Shown here piece after piece: positions 35,953-42,901 of a stretch of DNA of 42,901 nucleotides. The number at the start of each line of letters is the position of its first letter. Within the stretch, counting starts at the first letter, position 1. The position numbers were made by a program, and so were the translations under genes. This DNA comes from an uncultured Mycoplasmatota bacterium (lineage in GTDB: Bacteria; Bacillota_I; Bacilli_A; RF39; UBA660): positions 1 through 42,901 of the forward strand of contig URBY01000009.1 of the NCBI GenBank assembly GCA_900546245.1, read 5' to 3'. The notes below the pieces were generated by a model that had not been told where the DNA came from, searched no databases, and saw only the letters and a list, made by a program, of their open reading frames with translations.

Positions 35953-37434
35953 TTATTCCATATTTAAATAATTAGGATTTTTAGGCATACCTGGCATTAA
36001 AAGAACATTTCCCATATATACAACAATGAAACCTGCGCCATTATATACTTTTATATCTGTTACTGTCATTTTAAAATCTTTTGGATAACCTAAATTTAAT
36101 TTATCATCTGTTATAGACATTGGTGTTTTACAAACACATATCATCATTTTAGTATTATTTAATTTATTTAATTTTTCTTTTGCTTTACTAGTATATTCTA
36201 CTTTGCTTGCGCCAAACATTTTACACATTTTAAATATTTTTTCTTCTAAGGTATCTTCTAAATCGTACACAAAATATTTCTTTTTATTTTCATTCATTGA
36301 TACTATTTTTTCTGCTAAAATAATGCATCCTTCTATTCCTTTTTGATACATTTCACATATACTAAAGTCTACACTTAAATCTTTACAAAAATTATTTACA
36401 AATTCTATTTCTTCATCTAAATCATCATCAAATTTATTTAAAGCAACTATCACATTATCACAGAACTTTTGCATATTTTTTATATGGTATTCTAAGTTTT
36501 TTATACCGCTTTCTAATGAATCATTACCATTATATTTAAGTGCTTTTATTGTAACATTTATTACTACTATATCTGGGTATATATCTCCTACTCTTGATTT
36601 TATATCAAAGAATTTAATTCCTCCCATATCAGATCCAAAACCTGCTTCTGTAATAGTATAATCTGATAGCTTAAGTGAAGATTTTGTTCCTATTAAACTA
36701 GAACATCCATGAGCAATATTAGCAAATGGTCCACCATGAACTATTACTGGATTATTATATAAAGTCTGTACTAAATTTGGTTTTATAGCATCTTTTAAAA
36801 GAAGTGTGCATGCATTTTCTACATGTAAATCTTTTGCATATATTTCTTTGTCATCTTTTGTTAACCCAACTATAATATTACCTATTCTTTCTTTTAAATC
36901 ATTAATATCTTTTGATAAACATAGTATAGCCATTATTTCTGATGCTGGAGTTATAACAAAATTATCTCTTAAACTTCTATCGTTCATATCTATACATCTT
37001 TTTATTAATACTTTATCTATTTTAAGTTCATTACCCTGAAAAATATGATTATCTACTGCAGCACAAATTAAATTATTAGCGCTTGTTATAGCGTGAAAAT
37101 CACCATTAAAGTGTAAATTAATATCCATGCTTGGTTCTATAATGGCTTTACCTCCACCTACTGCACCACCTTTTCTTCCAAAAACTGGTCCAAGTGATGG
37201 TTCTCTTAAGTCCGCTACTGATAAATATCCAAGTTTATTAAGTGAATCACAAAGTCCAATACTTAAAGTTGTTTTACCTTCTCCATATGGTGTTGGATTT
37301 GTACTTGTAACTAAAATTAATTTACCATTTCTATCAGTATTTATGTTTTCTATTTTTGCTTTATAATTTCCATAACAAAATAAATCTTCTTCATTTAAAT
37401 TTAATTTACTTGCTACTAACTTTATATTTTCCAT
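35953..37434 (-). CDS. fhs: Formate-tetrahydrofolate ligase (short form)
   Basis: This 493-residue enzyme joins formate to tetrahydrofolate using ATP, feeding one-carbon metabolism. Visible are the P-loop PTPYGEGKTT at 47-56, REPSLGPVFGRKGGAVGGG, NLHFNGDFHAITSANN, VHGGPFANIAHGCSS, TEAGFGSDMGG and the final MPGMPKNP. Most family members have about 555 residues; the central and C-terminal loops are shortened here, though all core motifs are present. AAGGTGAT lies five bases before the ATG. The cysteine-rich gene before it is 31 bases away and probably shares its transcript. Confidence 0.95.
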   Translation of the reverse strand: MENIKLVASKLNLNEEDLFCYGNYKAKIENINTDRNGKLILVTSTNPTPYGEGKTTLSIGLCDSLNKLGYLSVADLREPSLGPVFGRKGGAVGGGKAIIEPSMDINLHFNGDFHAITSANNLICAAVDNHIFQGNELKIDKVLIKRCIDMNDRSLRDNFVITPASEIMAILCLSKDINDLKERIGNIIVGLTKDDKEIYAKDLHVENACTLLLKDAIKPNLVQTLYNNPVIVHGGPFANIAHGCSSLIGTKSSLKLSDYTITEAGFGSDMGGIKFFDIKSRVGDIYPDIVVINVTIKALKYNGNDSLESGIKNLEYHIKNMQKFCDNVIVALNKFDDDLDEEIEFVNNFCKDLSVDFSICEMYQKGIEGCIILAEKIVSMNENKKKYFVYDLEDTLEEKIFKMCKMFGASKVEYTSKAKEKLNKLNNTKMMICVCKTPMSITDDKLNLGYPKDFKMTVTDIKVYNGAGFIVVYMGNVLLMPGMPKNPNYLNME

Positions 37435-37465
37435 AGTATCACCTTTTTTCTATTTAATTATATTC

Positions 37466-38092
37466 TTACTTTACAGTTTTCATTAATTTTTCCATAACAA
37501 TTTCTTTTGGCGTCCAATAACTAAACTGTAATATATCCTTTTGTTTACTTGTAAAGAAATATTTAGTAAGTACAAAATCATTTATACTTTGAGTTATTCC
37601 CATAGTTTTTAAAGTATGGCAGGTAAATAGCTTACAAGCCATACAAGATTTCATTGTACAAACGCTATCAATTAGATACTTACACTTTCCTCTACCTTTA
37701 CATTCACAGCAACCATTTTTATGATCACTACCTTTTCTTCTATATTTAACACATATATCATCTTTAAATTCACAATAATTTGTTTTTATTCTCTCATCCA
37801 ATTTAGCACATACAGTATCATATATATAGTTAAATTTTTCTTTTATATCTTTTAAATTAATCGCATGAACTGTCTCTATTATATCTATTAATTTTTTGTC
37901 TGTTATATTATTTTTAGTTATATAATCTATATCTATTTTTTCATTATTATAAATAAGATCTATCATATATTTTTTATTACATACTTTTATTATTTTAGGT
38001 AGTGATTCATAAATATCATCTACATTTTCATTTGTTAATTCTAATTTTAAAACTTTATTTTCTATATTTCTTTTTACTTCTCTTTTTTTCAT
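37466..38092 (-). CDS. Cysteine-rich protein of unknown function, paralog 1
   Basis: I do not recognise this 208-residue protein. It has 12 cysteines, mostly in the second half: NYCEFKDDICVKYRR, NGCCECKGRGKC, VCTMKSCMACKLFTC. This spacing could hold zinc or iron-sulfur clusters. The same core (YDTVC, C-FKDDICV, GCC, C-x4-C near CKL, LTKYFF, KQK, PKE) appears in the gene at 38149, so the two are paralogs. No signal peptide or membrane helix. GAGG precedes the ATG by about eight bases. fhs follows 31 bases on. Confidence 0.8.
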   Translation of the reverse strand: MKKREVKRNIENKVLKLELTNENVDDIYESLPKIIKVCNKKYMIDLIYNNEKIDIDYITKNNITDKKLIDIIETVHAINLKDIKEKFNYIYDTVCAKLDERIKTNYCEFKDDICVKYRRKGSDHKNGCCECKGRGKCKYLIDSVCTMKSCMACKLFTCHTLKTMGITQSINDFVLTKYFFTSKQKDILQFSYWTPKEIVMEKLMKTVK

Positions 38093-38129
38093 AATTACAA
38101 CCTCATATAAATTTTAACATATTTTAAAG

Positions 38130-38156
38130 AAAAAAATTGATATTTCTATCAATTTT
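38130..38156 (-). terminator. Rho-independent terminator of the serS unit
   Basis: The stem AAAATTGATA/TATCAATTTT with loop GAAA (minus strand) is followed by T7. The stem begins inside the last codons and TGA of the gene ending at 38149. Confidence 0.85.
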
Positions 38157-38715
38157 CCATAAGTTTATACATAACATAACTTTTTGGTTTAAAGAAACTA
38201 TACTTTAACATATACTTTTGTTTTAAATTAAAGAAATATTTTAATAATGCTATATCTTTTATTTTAAAGTATACCTTTTTGTTTCTTAAATACTCACAAG
38301 AATATAATTTACAAGATATTGATTTTATTTGACATCTATGATTTTTTAAATTTTCACATAAACCACCTCTTGCATCACTATAGCAACAACCATCTTTATG
38401 CATTATCTTTGGATGATTTCTAAAAAATACACATATATCATCTTTAAAATCACAATAATTACATTCTAAATATTTTTTATCTATATAATCACAAACAGTG
38501 TCATATATAAAACTATATCTTTTACTTTTATCTTTTATATTTATCGCATGCATTATATTATAAAGTTCTATATTATCCTCTTTTGTTATTAATTTACCAT
38601 TACTTATTATCTCTAATTTTTTATTTTCATTATCACATATATTTAAGATTTTTCTTGTTTTCTTTATTACCTTTTTATAATTATTATTTTTTATTTCTAC
38701 TACTAACTTTTCCAT
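38149..38715 (-). CDS. Cysteine-rich protein of unknown function, paralog 2
   Basis: This 188-residue relative of the gene at 37466 shows the same pattern: AINIKDKSKRYSFIYDTVC, NYCDFKDDICVFFRN, HKDGCC, CQIKSISCKLYSC, then ALLKYFFNLKQK and the C-terminal PKSYVMYKLM. About nine cysteines and one His before GCC are shared with paralog 1, which suggests a metal or cluster site. The ATG follows the serS stop as TAATATG, and no Shine-Dalgarno is seen, so it is probably translated by ribosomes finishing serS. Function unknown. Confidence 0.78.
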   Translation of the reverse strand: MEKLVVEIKNNNYKKVIKKTRKILNICDNENKKLEIISNGKLITKEDNIELYNIMHAINIKDKSKRYSFIYDTVCDYIDKKYLECNYCDFKDDICVFFRNHPKIMHKDGCCYSDARGGLCENLKNHRCQIKSISCKLYSCEYLRNKKVYFKIKDIALLKYFFNLKQKYMLKYSFFKPKSYVMYKLMEN

Positions 38716-38716
38716 A

Positions 38717-40000
38717 TTATTTTTCTATTTTTTCTTTTCCACCCATATAAGGTCTTAAAGCAACTGGAATATTAATAGATCCATCTTCATTATAGTTATT
38801 TTCTAGGAAAGCAATTAACATTCTAGGTGGAGTAAGTACTGTATTATTTAATGTATGTGCATATACTTTTTCTCCATTTTCATTCTTATAACGAATACCA
38901 AGTCTTCTTGCTTGAGCATCAGTTAAGTTTGAACAAGATCCAACTTCAAAATATGTTTTTTGTCTTGGACTCCATGCTTCTACATCAACACTCTTATATT
39001 TAAGATCAGCAAGATCCCCAGAACAACATTCTAAAGTTCTAACTGGTATATCTAAACTTCTAAATAGTTCAACTGTATATTTCCACATTTTTTCATACCA
39101 ATCTTTACTTTCTTCTGGTTTACAAATAACTATCATTTCTTGTTTTTCAAATTGATGAACTCTATATACTCCTCTTTCTTCTATACCATGAGCACCAACT
39201 TCTTTTCTAAAACATGGTGAATAACTTGTCATAGTTATTGGTAGATTTTCTTCTTTTAAAAGTTCACCTTTAAATTTAGCAATCATAGAGTGTTCAGAAG
39301 TACCAATTAAATATAAATCTTCTCCTTCTATTTTATACATCATTGCTTCTTTTTCTTCAAAAGACATAACACCATTAACCGCATCACTTCTAATCATAAA
39401 TGGTGGAATACAGTATGTGAAGCCTTTATCAATCATAAAGTCCCTAGCATATGCTAAAACTGCTGAATGAAGACGAGCAATATCTCCCATTAAATAGTAA
39501 AAACCATTGCCTGATACTCTTGCTGCTGCTTCTTTATCAAGTCCATTAAAACTTTTCATTATATCTGCGTGATATGGTATTTCATATTCTGGAACAAATG
39601 GTTCACCAAACTTTTCAAGTTCTACATTTTTTGTATCATTTTCACCAATTGGAACGTCATCCGCAATCATATTAGGAATTTGATACATTATTTCTTTTAT
39701 ATCTTTTTCTAAAACTGTTTCTCTTTCTTCTAATTCTTTTAATTCTTCATTAATTTTAACAACTTGTTCTTTTAGTGATAAACCTTCTTCTTTTTTTCCT
39801 TCTCTCATAAGATTACCAATTTTATCACTTATTTCATTACGGTCTTTTCTATAGTTATCTGCTTTTACTTTTACCTCTCTATATTCAGAATCTAAAGCAA
39901 TAACTTCATCAACAAGGCCTAATTTCTTATCTTGAAATTTTTTCTTAATATTTTCTTTTACCTTTTCAGGATTTTCTCTTACAAACTTAATATCTAACAT
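38717..40000 (-). CDS. serS: Seryl-tRNA synthetase
   Basis: This 427-residue class II synthetase has an N-terminal coiled-coil arm (about 25-105) after MLDIKFVRENPE, motif 2 FRKEVGAHGIEERGVYRVHQFEKQE and motif 3 PPRMLIAFLENN. It charges tRNA-Ser. ATG 40000 matches the family start and has AAAGGAAG upstream; an upstream extension of 20 codons lies within the T-box terminator and was rejected. It is controlled by the T-box leader before it, and its message continues into the cysteine-rich gene. Confidence 0.97.
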   Translation of the reverse strand: MLDIKFVRENPEKVKENIKKKFQDKKLGLVDEVIALDSEYREVKVKADNYRKDRNEISDKIGNLMREGKKEEGLSLKEQVVKINEELKELEERETVLEKDIKEIMYQIPNMIADDVPIGENDTKNVELEKFGEPFVPEYEIPYHADIMKSFNGLDKEAAARVSGNGFYYLMGDIARLHSAVLAYARDFMIDKGFTYCIPPFMIRSDAVNGVMSFEEKEAMMYKIEGEDLYLIGTSEHSMIAKFKGELLKEENLPITMTSYSPCFRKEVGAHGIEERGVYRVHQFEKQEMIVICKPEESKDWYEKMWKYTVELFRSLDIPVRTLECCSGDLADLKYKSVDVEAWSPRQKTYFEVGSCSNLTDAQARRLGIRYKNENGEKVYAHTLNNTVLTPPRMLIAFLENNYNEDGSINIPVALRPYMGGKEKIEK

Positions 40001-40020
40001 ATTTCTTTCTTCCTTTCTTT

Positions 40021-40223
40021 CTAATAAAAAAAGAATGGTACTTAAGGAGTGCATATGCACGGTACCATCCTTTATTTTACTTAATTTAGATAACGGTTTT
40101 TATTCCCGCCGGCTATTAACCGGTCTAGAAAGTAGATTCATAAGTTTTTATTACTAATTTACACCATCCATTAGCTCTCTATTAAATAAAATACTTACTA
40201 CTAGTCTTTCATCAACAATTTAC
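40021..40223 (-). promoter_or_regulatory. Serine T-box riboswitch upstream of serS
   Basis: On the minus strand the leader shows Stem I parts (GATGAAAGACTAGTAGTA, then AGAGAGC and GGATGGTGTAAATTAG), a specifier region GAATCTAC with codon UCU for Ser (40134-40136), and the T-box AAGGATGGTACCGTG. It ends in the terminator GGATGGTAC ... GTACCATTC followed by T7, just before the serS RBS. Uncharged tRNA-Ser should stabilise the antiterminator and switch on serS and the cysteine-rich gene. Confidence 0.9.
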
Positions 40224-40229
40224 AATATC

Positions 40230-40258
40230 ATTTTAGTATTTTTTTTTGCGTGTGTCAA
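40230..40258 (-). promoter_or_regulatory. Promoter of serS
   Basis: TTGACA (40253-40258), 17 bases including an A-rich tract, then TAAAAT (40230-40235). It begins four bases after the stop of the Nudix gene, with no terminator visible between. Confidence 0.75.
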
Positions 40259-40261
40259 CAT

Positions 40262-41080
40262 TTATTTTTTATATCTAAAAAGTGCGGAAGGCCTATGTCC
40301 CTCTCCTGTTTTCATTTTATTTGTTTTTTCTACTTTATTCGCAATTATTCTTCTAAATGCTGGATCAAGTAATTTTTTACCTAATATTACTTCATAAACT
40401 TGTTGAAGTTCTCCCAGAGTAAAATATTCTGGCATCATATTAAATACAATATCTGTATATTCTATTTTATTTTTTAATCTTGATATACCACTTGTAATTA
40501 CAAGTGCATGATCAAATGCAAGTTTATCATTTTGAACCACTTCATACTTAAATCTATCTGTGGTCTTTTCTTTTAATGTTTTTTTAATTTTATATTTTAT
40601 GGTCTCATTACCATTATCTAAAGTGACATCTATAAATTTTTCATCTTCTAAAACAATTACATTAAACCAAGATGCATTTTTAGATATATCATATTTTAAC
40701 TTATTTTTATCTATTAATGCCATATAAGATGTTGATATAACTCTTGTTCTTGGATCTCTTTTTGGATTACCATATGTATATAACTGTTCTATATATATAT
40801 CACTAATATTTGCTTCTTCTTTTAATATTCTTTTAGCAGCATCTTCTATATCTTCATCTATTTTTACAAATCCACCTGGAAGACACCATTTATCTTTAAA
40901 TGGATAATTATCTCTTTTTACTAAAAGAACACTAAAATATTTTCTATTTAATTTTCTATAATTTTCTTGGACTCCATCTGAAACACTAAATATTAATATA
41001 TCAGTAGTTAATGATAATCTATCAAACTTATTTGGATCATAATCTTTTAAAAATTCTTCTTCATTTTTATATTCTTTCAT
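40262..41080 (-). CDS. NrtR-like Nudix-domain transcriptional regulator
   Basis: This protein of 272 residues has an N-terminal Nudix domain (about 10-150) and a C-terminal winged-helix part (about 195-272, with YFTLGELQQVYEVILGKKLL and FRRIIANK). The layout is that of NrtR, the repressor that senses ADP-ribose and governs NAD synthesis genes. The Nudix box reads G-x5-E-x7-R-I-L-K-E-E, so the first Glu of the RE pair is Ile, consistent with sensing rather than hydrolysis. AGAGGTG precedes ATG 41080; an in-frame ATG 33 bases upstream lies almost on the -10. NAD kinase and PncC genes lie just upstream. Confidence 0.85.
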   Translation of the reverse strand: MKEYKNEEEFLKDYDPNKFDRLSLTTDILIFSVSDGVQENYRKLNRKYFSVLLVKRDNYPFKDKWCLPGGFVKIDEDIEDAAKRILKEEANISDIYIEQLYTYGNPKRDPRTRVISTSYMALIDKNKLKYDISKNASWFNVIVLEDEKFIDVTLDNGNETIKYKIKKTLKEKTTDRFKYEVVQNDKLAFDHALVITSGISRLKNKIEYTDIVFNMMPEYFTLGELQQVYEVILGKKLLDPAFRRIIANKVEKTNKMKTGEGHRPSALFRYKK

Positions 41081-41117
41081 AAAAACACCTCTTATATAAG
41101 TTCTTTTTCTCATTTTG

Positions 41118-41123
41118 ATTATA
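41118..41123 (-). promoter_or_regulatory. Extended -10 promoter of the NrtR-like gene
   Basis: TATAAT preceded by TGT on the minus strand, about 37 bases before the ATG at 41080. No matching -35 is seen. It follows closely on the terminator of the NAD kinase gene. Confidence 0.5.
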
Positions 41124-41140
41124 ACATATTTTTTTATAAA

Positions 41141-41178
41141 TAAAAAGCACTATTCTGGCTAAAAAAATAGTTGCTTTT
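41141..41178 (-). terminator. Probable terminator after the NAD kinase gene
   Basis: GCAACTATT and AATAGTGC pair with one bulged base around a loop of about 12 bases, followed by a T-rich stretch on the minus strand. It lies about 28 bases past the stop at 41206. Confidence 0.6.
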
Positions 41179-41205
41179 ATTTTAAATAAATACTTACACC
41201 TTTTT

Positions 41206-42000
41206 CTATCTTAAGAATTTTTCATTAATTTTCTTTATAAAGTTATAATCTTTATTTCTTAAACATTTAATAGTTTTATTCCTAACAACTGTTTCTATTT
41301 TAACAACATCTGTATAAATACTATTTTCACCATCAACGCTTATTATAACATCTTTTGTATTTTTTGGAATAACAGTTATTTTTTTATTTTGTGGTAGTAC
41401 TACAGAATTAATAAGGTTTCTATAACTACGATTATTTAATGGTGCGATTGGGGTTAATTGAATAGAATGAAACGTATTATATACTATACTTCCACCAAAA
41501 CTTAGGTTATATGCAGTTGAACCAAATGATGTAGAAATAAGTATTCCATCACCTGCAAAACTCTCAAGTAAAGATTCATCAACATATATACTAAGTTTTA
41601 GTGTATTTAAATCCTTTTCTCTAATAACGATCTCATTTAGAGAATAAAATTTTGAATTAGATTCATTTGTATATATATCATTTTCTTGTATGCCTAATTC
41701 TTCAACTATAAAATTATTATTATTCAAGTTATCAATAAATTCATCTATATTATCTATAGAAACTTCCTGAGCAAAACCAAGTGTACCTGCATTTATACCA
41801 ATATAATATATATCACTATTAAAGTTATTTTCTTTAATCATTCTTAAAAAAGAACCATCTCCACCAATCGCAATACCTAAATCATAATCATTATCTACAA
41901 TATTAATATTATTTTTATTTAGTTTATCAATAAGCAATTTTTTTATTTCTTGTGATTTTTCACTATTATTAGAAAATATTTTTACTTTTTTAATATTCAT
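41206..42000 (-). CDS. nadK: NAD kinase
   Basis: This 264-residue enzyme makes NADP from NAD and ATP. Visible are IAIGGDGSFLR (catalytic GGDG at 46-49), GINAGTLGFAQE, GDGILISTSFGSTAYNLSFGGS and TPIAPLNNR. Length is normal for the Bacillota form. The ATG overlaps the pncC stop as ATGA and has GGAGG five bases upstream, so the two are translated together. Confidence 0.95.
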   Translation of the reverse strand: MNIKKVKIFSNNSEKSQEIKKLLIDKLNKNNINIVDNDYDLGIAIGGDGSFLRMIKENNFNSDIYYIGINAGTLGFAQEVSIDNIDEFIDNLNNNNFIVEELGIQENDIYTNESNSKFYSLNEIVIREKDLNTLKLSIYVDESLLESFAGDGILISTSFGSTAYNLSFGGSIVYNTFHSIQLTPIAPLNNRSYRNLINSVVLPQNKKITVIPKNTKDVIISVDGENSIYTDVVKIETVVRNKTIKCLRNKDYNFIKKINEKFLR

Positions 42001-42470
42001 AAAGCCTCCATTATATTTATAAAATTATCCTTTATATCATTAACAATATACTTTTTATTTTCATGTCTTGTACCGCTTATACATTTAAGATGAAAATCAT
42101 AATAAATATTATTATCTTTATCATATATACAATAAAAGACTTTATTATCATCACCACTTAAATTATTTTTATCTATTCTATTAATCTTTCCTGTAATACC
42201 TATTCCATAATTGCTAGATGAAAATACTGCTATATTATAAGCCATTTGTCTTGCAACTTCTATACTATATACAGAATACTTATCAATTATTTCTTTACTA
42301 ACACCCATTTTAATTTTATACTCATTTGAATATGTTACAGCACTAAATTTTAAAATATCACTAGCACCTTCAATATCTGTTATTGAACTTGCTATAAAAC
42401 CTCCTGTACAAGATTCCATTGTTGAAACTGTTTTATTTAATTTTATTAATTTATCTACTACTTCTTTCAT
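41997..42470 (-). CDS. pncC: CinA C-terminal domain protein, NMN deamidase (PncC)
   Basis: This 157-residue protein consists only of the CinA C-terminal domain: STMESCTGGFIASSITDIEGAS (with the active Ser), AVTYSNEYKIKMGV and YGIGITGKI, where the family usually has VTGIAGP. The domain converts nicotinamide mononucleotide to nicotinate mononucleotide, returning NAD breakdown products to synthesis. The last motif is degenerate here and the stretch after it diverges, so activity is not certain. AGAGGAG precedes the ATG. It shares a message with NAD kinase. Confidence 0.85.
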   Translation of the reverse strand: MKEVVDKLIKLNKTVSTMESCTGGFIASSITDIEGASDILKFSAVTYSNEYKIKMGVSKEIIDKYSVYSIEVARQMAYNIAVFSSSNYGIGITGKINRIDKNNLSGDDNKVFYCIYDKDNNIYYDFHLKCISGTRHENKKYIVNDIKDNFINIMEAL

Positions 42471-42506
42471 TATACTCCTCTTTTCATATATTTAATAACT
42501 TTTAAT

Positions 42507-42901
42507 TTAATTTGTATTCTTTTTTACAAGTATATTATTTTTATTATTAATTGTACTATAAAATTTATCTATAACATCTTTCATATAATCCTTTATATAG
42601 GTTTTCGCACACTCTATAATTTCTTCATCGATGTCATAATAGCTCTCAGCTAGAGCACCTGTAATGCACGCAATTGTATCAGAATCTCCACCGATTGAAA
42701 TGGATAATCTAATAGCATCTTCGAAGTCATTTGAGTTTAAAAAACAAAATATTGCTTGTGGAACAGAATCTATTGCCCTACTTGTAAACTTATAATTTTT
42801 TCTTAAATCATCTAAATCATATTCTAAACTAAAATAATGTTTTTCTATATATTCCTTTAATGAATCTTTATCCATTCATCTTCTTAATAAATATATTGAT
42901 A
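42507..42901 (-). pseudogene. C-terminal part of an ADP-ribosylglycohydrolase, apparently cut by a stop codon and by the window edge
   Basis: The open part (42875 down to 42507, 122 codons) carries the last third of the family: a KFTSRAIDSVPQAIFCFL stretch and the metal-binding SIGGDSDTIACITGALAES. Members usually have about 260 residues and need N-terminal metal ligands that are missing here. Just before the first ATG the same frame has TGA (42876-42878), and beyond it SIYLLRR, which fits the expected helix joining to MDKDSLKEYI with a Gly (GGA) at the stop. This suggests one base change, but only eight upstream codons are in the window. The domain removes ADP-ribose from proteins or related compounds and would fit the NAD genes beside it. 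Confidence 0.65.

Noticed and set aside
40001..40060. Twenty-codon N-terminal extension of seryl-tRNA synthetase
   Set aside because: It would be encoded in the T-box terminator and has no family match; the ATG at 40000 has a proper RBS and matches the family start.
1..42901. CRISPR arrays, tRNA or rRNA genes, insertion sequences
   Set aside because: I saw no regularly spaced repeats, tRNA-like cloverleaf segments, rRNA motifs or transposase-like proteins. Small or diverged RNAs could be missed by eye.

Overview
The window is a very AT-rich stretch in which every convincing gene lies on the minus strand. It looks like part of a chromosome from a low-GC Bacillota with a cell wall, probably an uncultured gut Bacilli/Erysipelotrichia-type lineage. 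That placement rests on base composition, strong GGAGG-type ribosome binding sites, a serine T-box, a LytR-CpsA-Psr ligase, and miaB followed by a YmcA/RicA-like gene as in Bacillus. TGA and TAA behave as stops. The species cannot be named from the sequence alone.

Bases 1-27400 are a large surface-polysaccharide region, listed here from left to right although all transcription runs right to left. It holds an O-acyltransferase, galE, a gtrA/gtrB pair with a polytopic partner, a GT-C membrane protein, two large double-GT2 glycosyltransferases, a GT2, a TagGH/Wzm-Wzt-type ABC exporter, a WbsX-family protein and a broken GT4. After these come an SGNH hydrolase, a dTDP-rhamnose operon (rmlACDB, rmlB interrupted by a stop codon), a GT2, an O-antigen-ligase-like protein, another GT-C protein, a GT4, a UDP-GlcNAc 2-epimerase and a TagA/WecG-type transferase. 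The parts suggest a rhamnose- and ManNAc-containing, teichoic-acid-like wall glycopolymer built on a lipid carrier, exported, decorated by Gtr and acyl enzymes, and joined to peptidoglycan by the LCP protein further right. Most units have their own sigma-A-like promoter and terminator.

Bases 27490-33240 hold cell-envelope genes. A secreted glucosaminidase ending in a type I dockerin is followed in the same operon by a membrane-anchored protein with a cohesin-like domain, so the two probably dock. Next to them is an LCP ligase with four EGF-like cysteine repeats.

Bases 33377-42901 are housekeeping and small accessory genes: ricA-like and miaB, a MazF/PemK-like toxin with an overlapping HTH antitoxin and a palindrome inside its promoter, a short fhs, two paralogous cysteine-rich proteins, serS with a serine T-box leader, an NrtR-like Nudix regulator, NAD kinase, a PncC/CinA-C domain protein and a broken ADP-ribosylglycohydrolase fragment. 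The last four form an NAD/ADP-ribose neighbourhood.

The points most worth a second look are the cohesin/dockerin autolysin pair, the tandem cysteine-rich paralogs, two giant glycosyltransferases with the same two GT2 domains in opposite order, the LCP protein with direct repeats, an eroded gtrA tail beside a perfect promoter, and three premature in-frame stop codons in otherwise well-conserved genes (two clear, one at the window edge). Those stops are either real decay or assembly errors.
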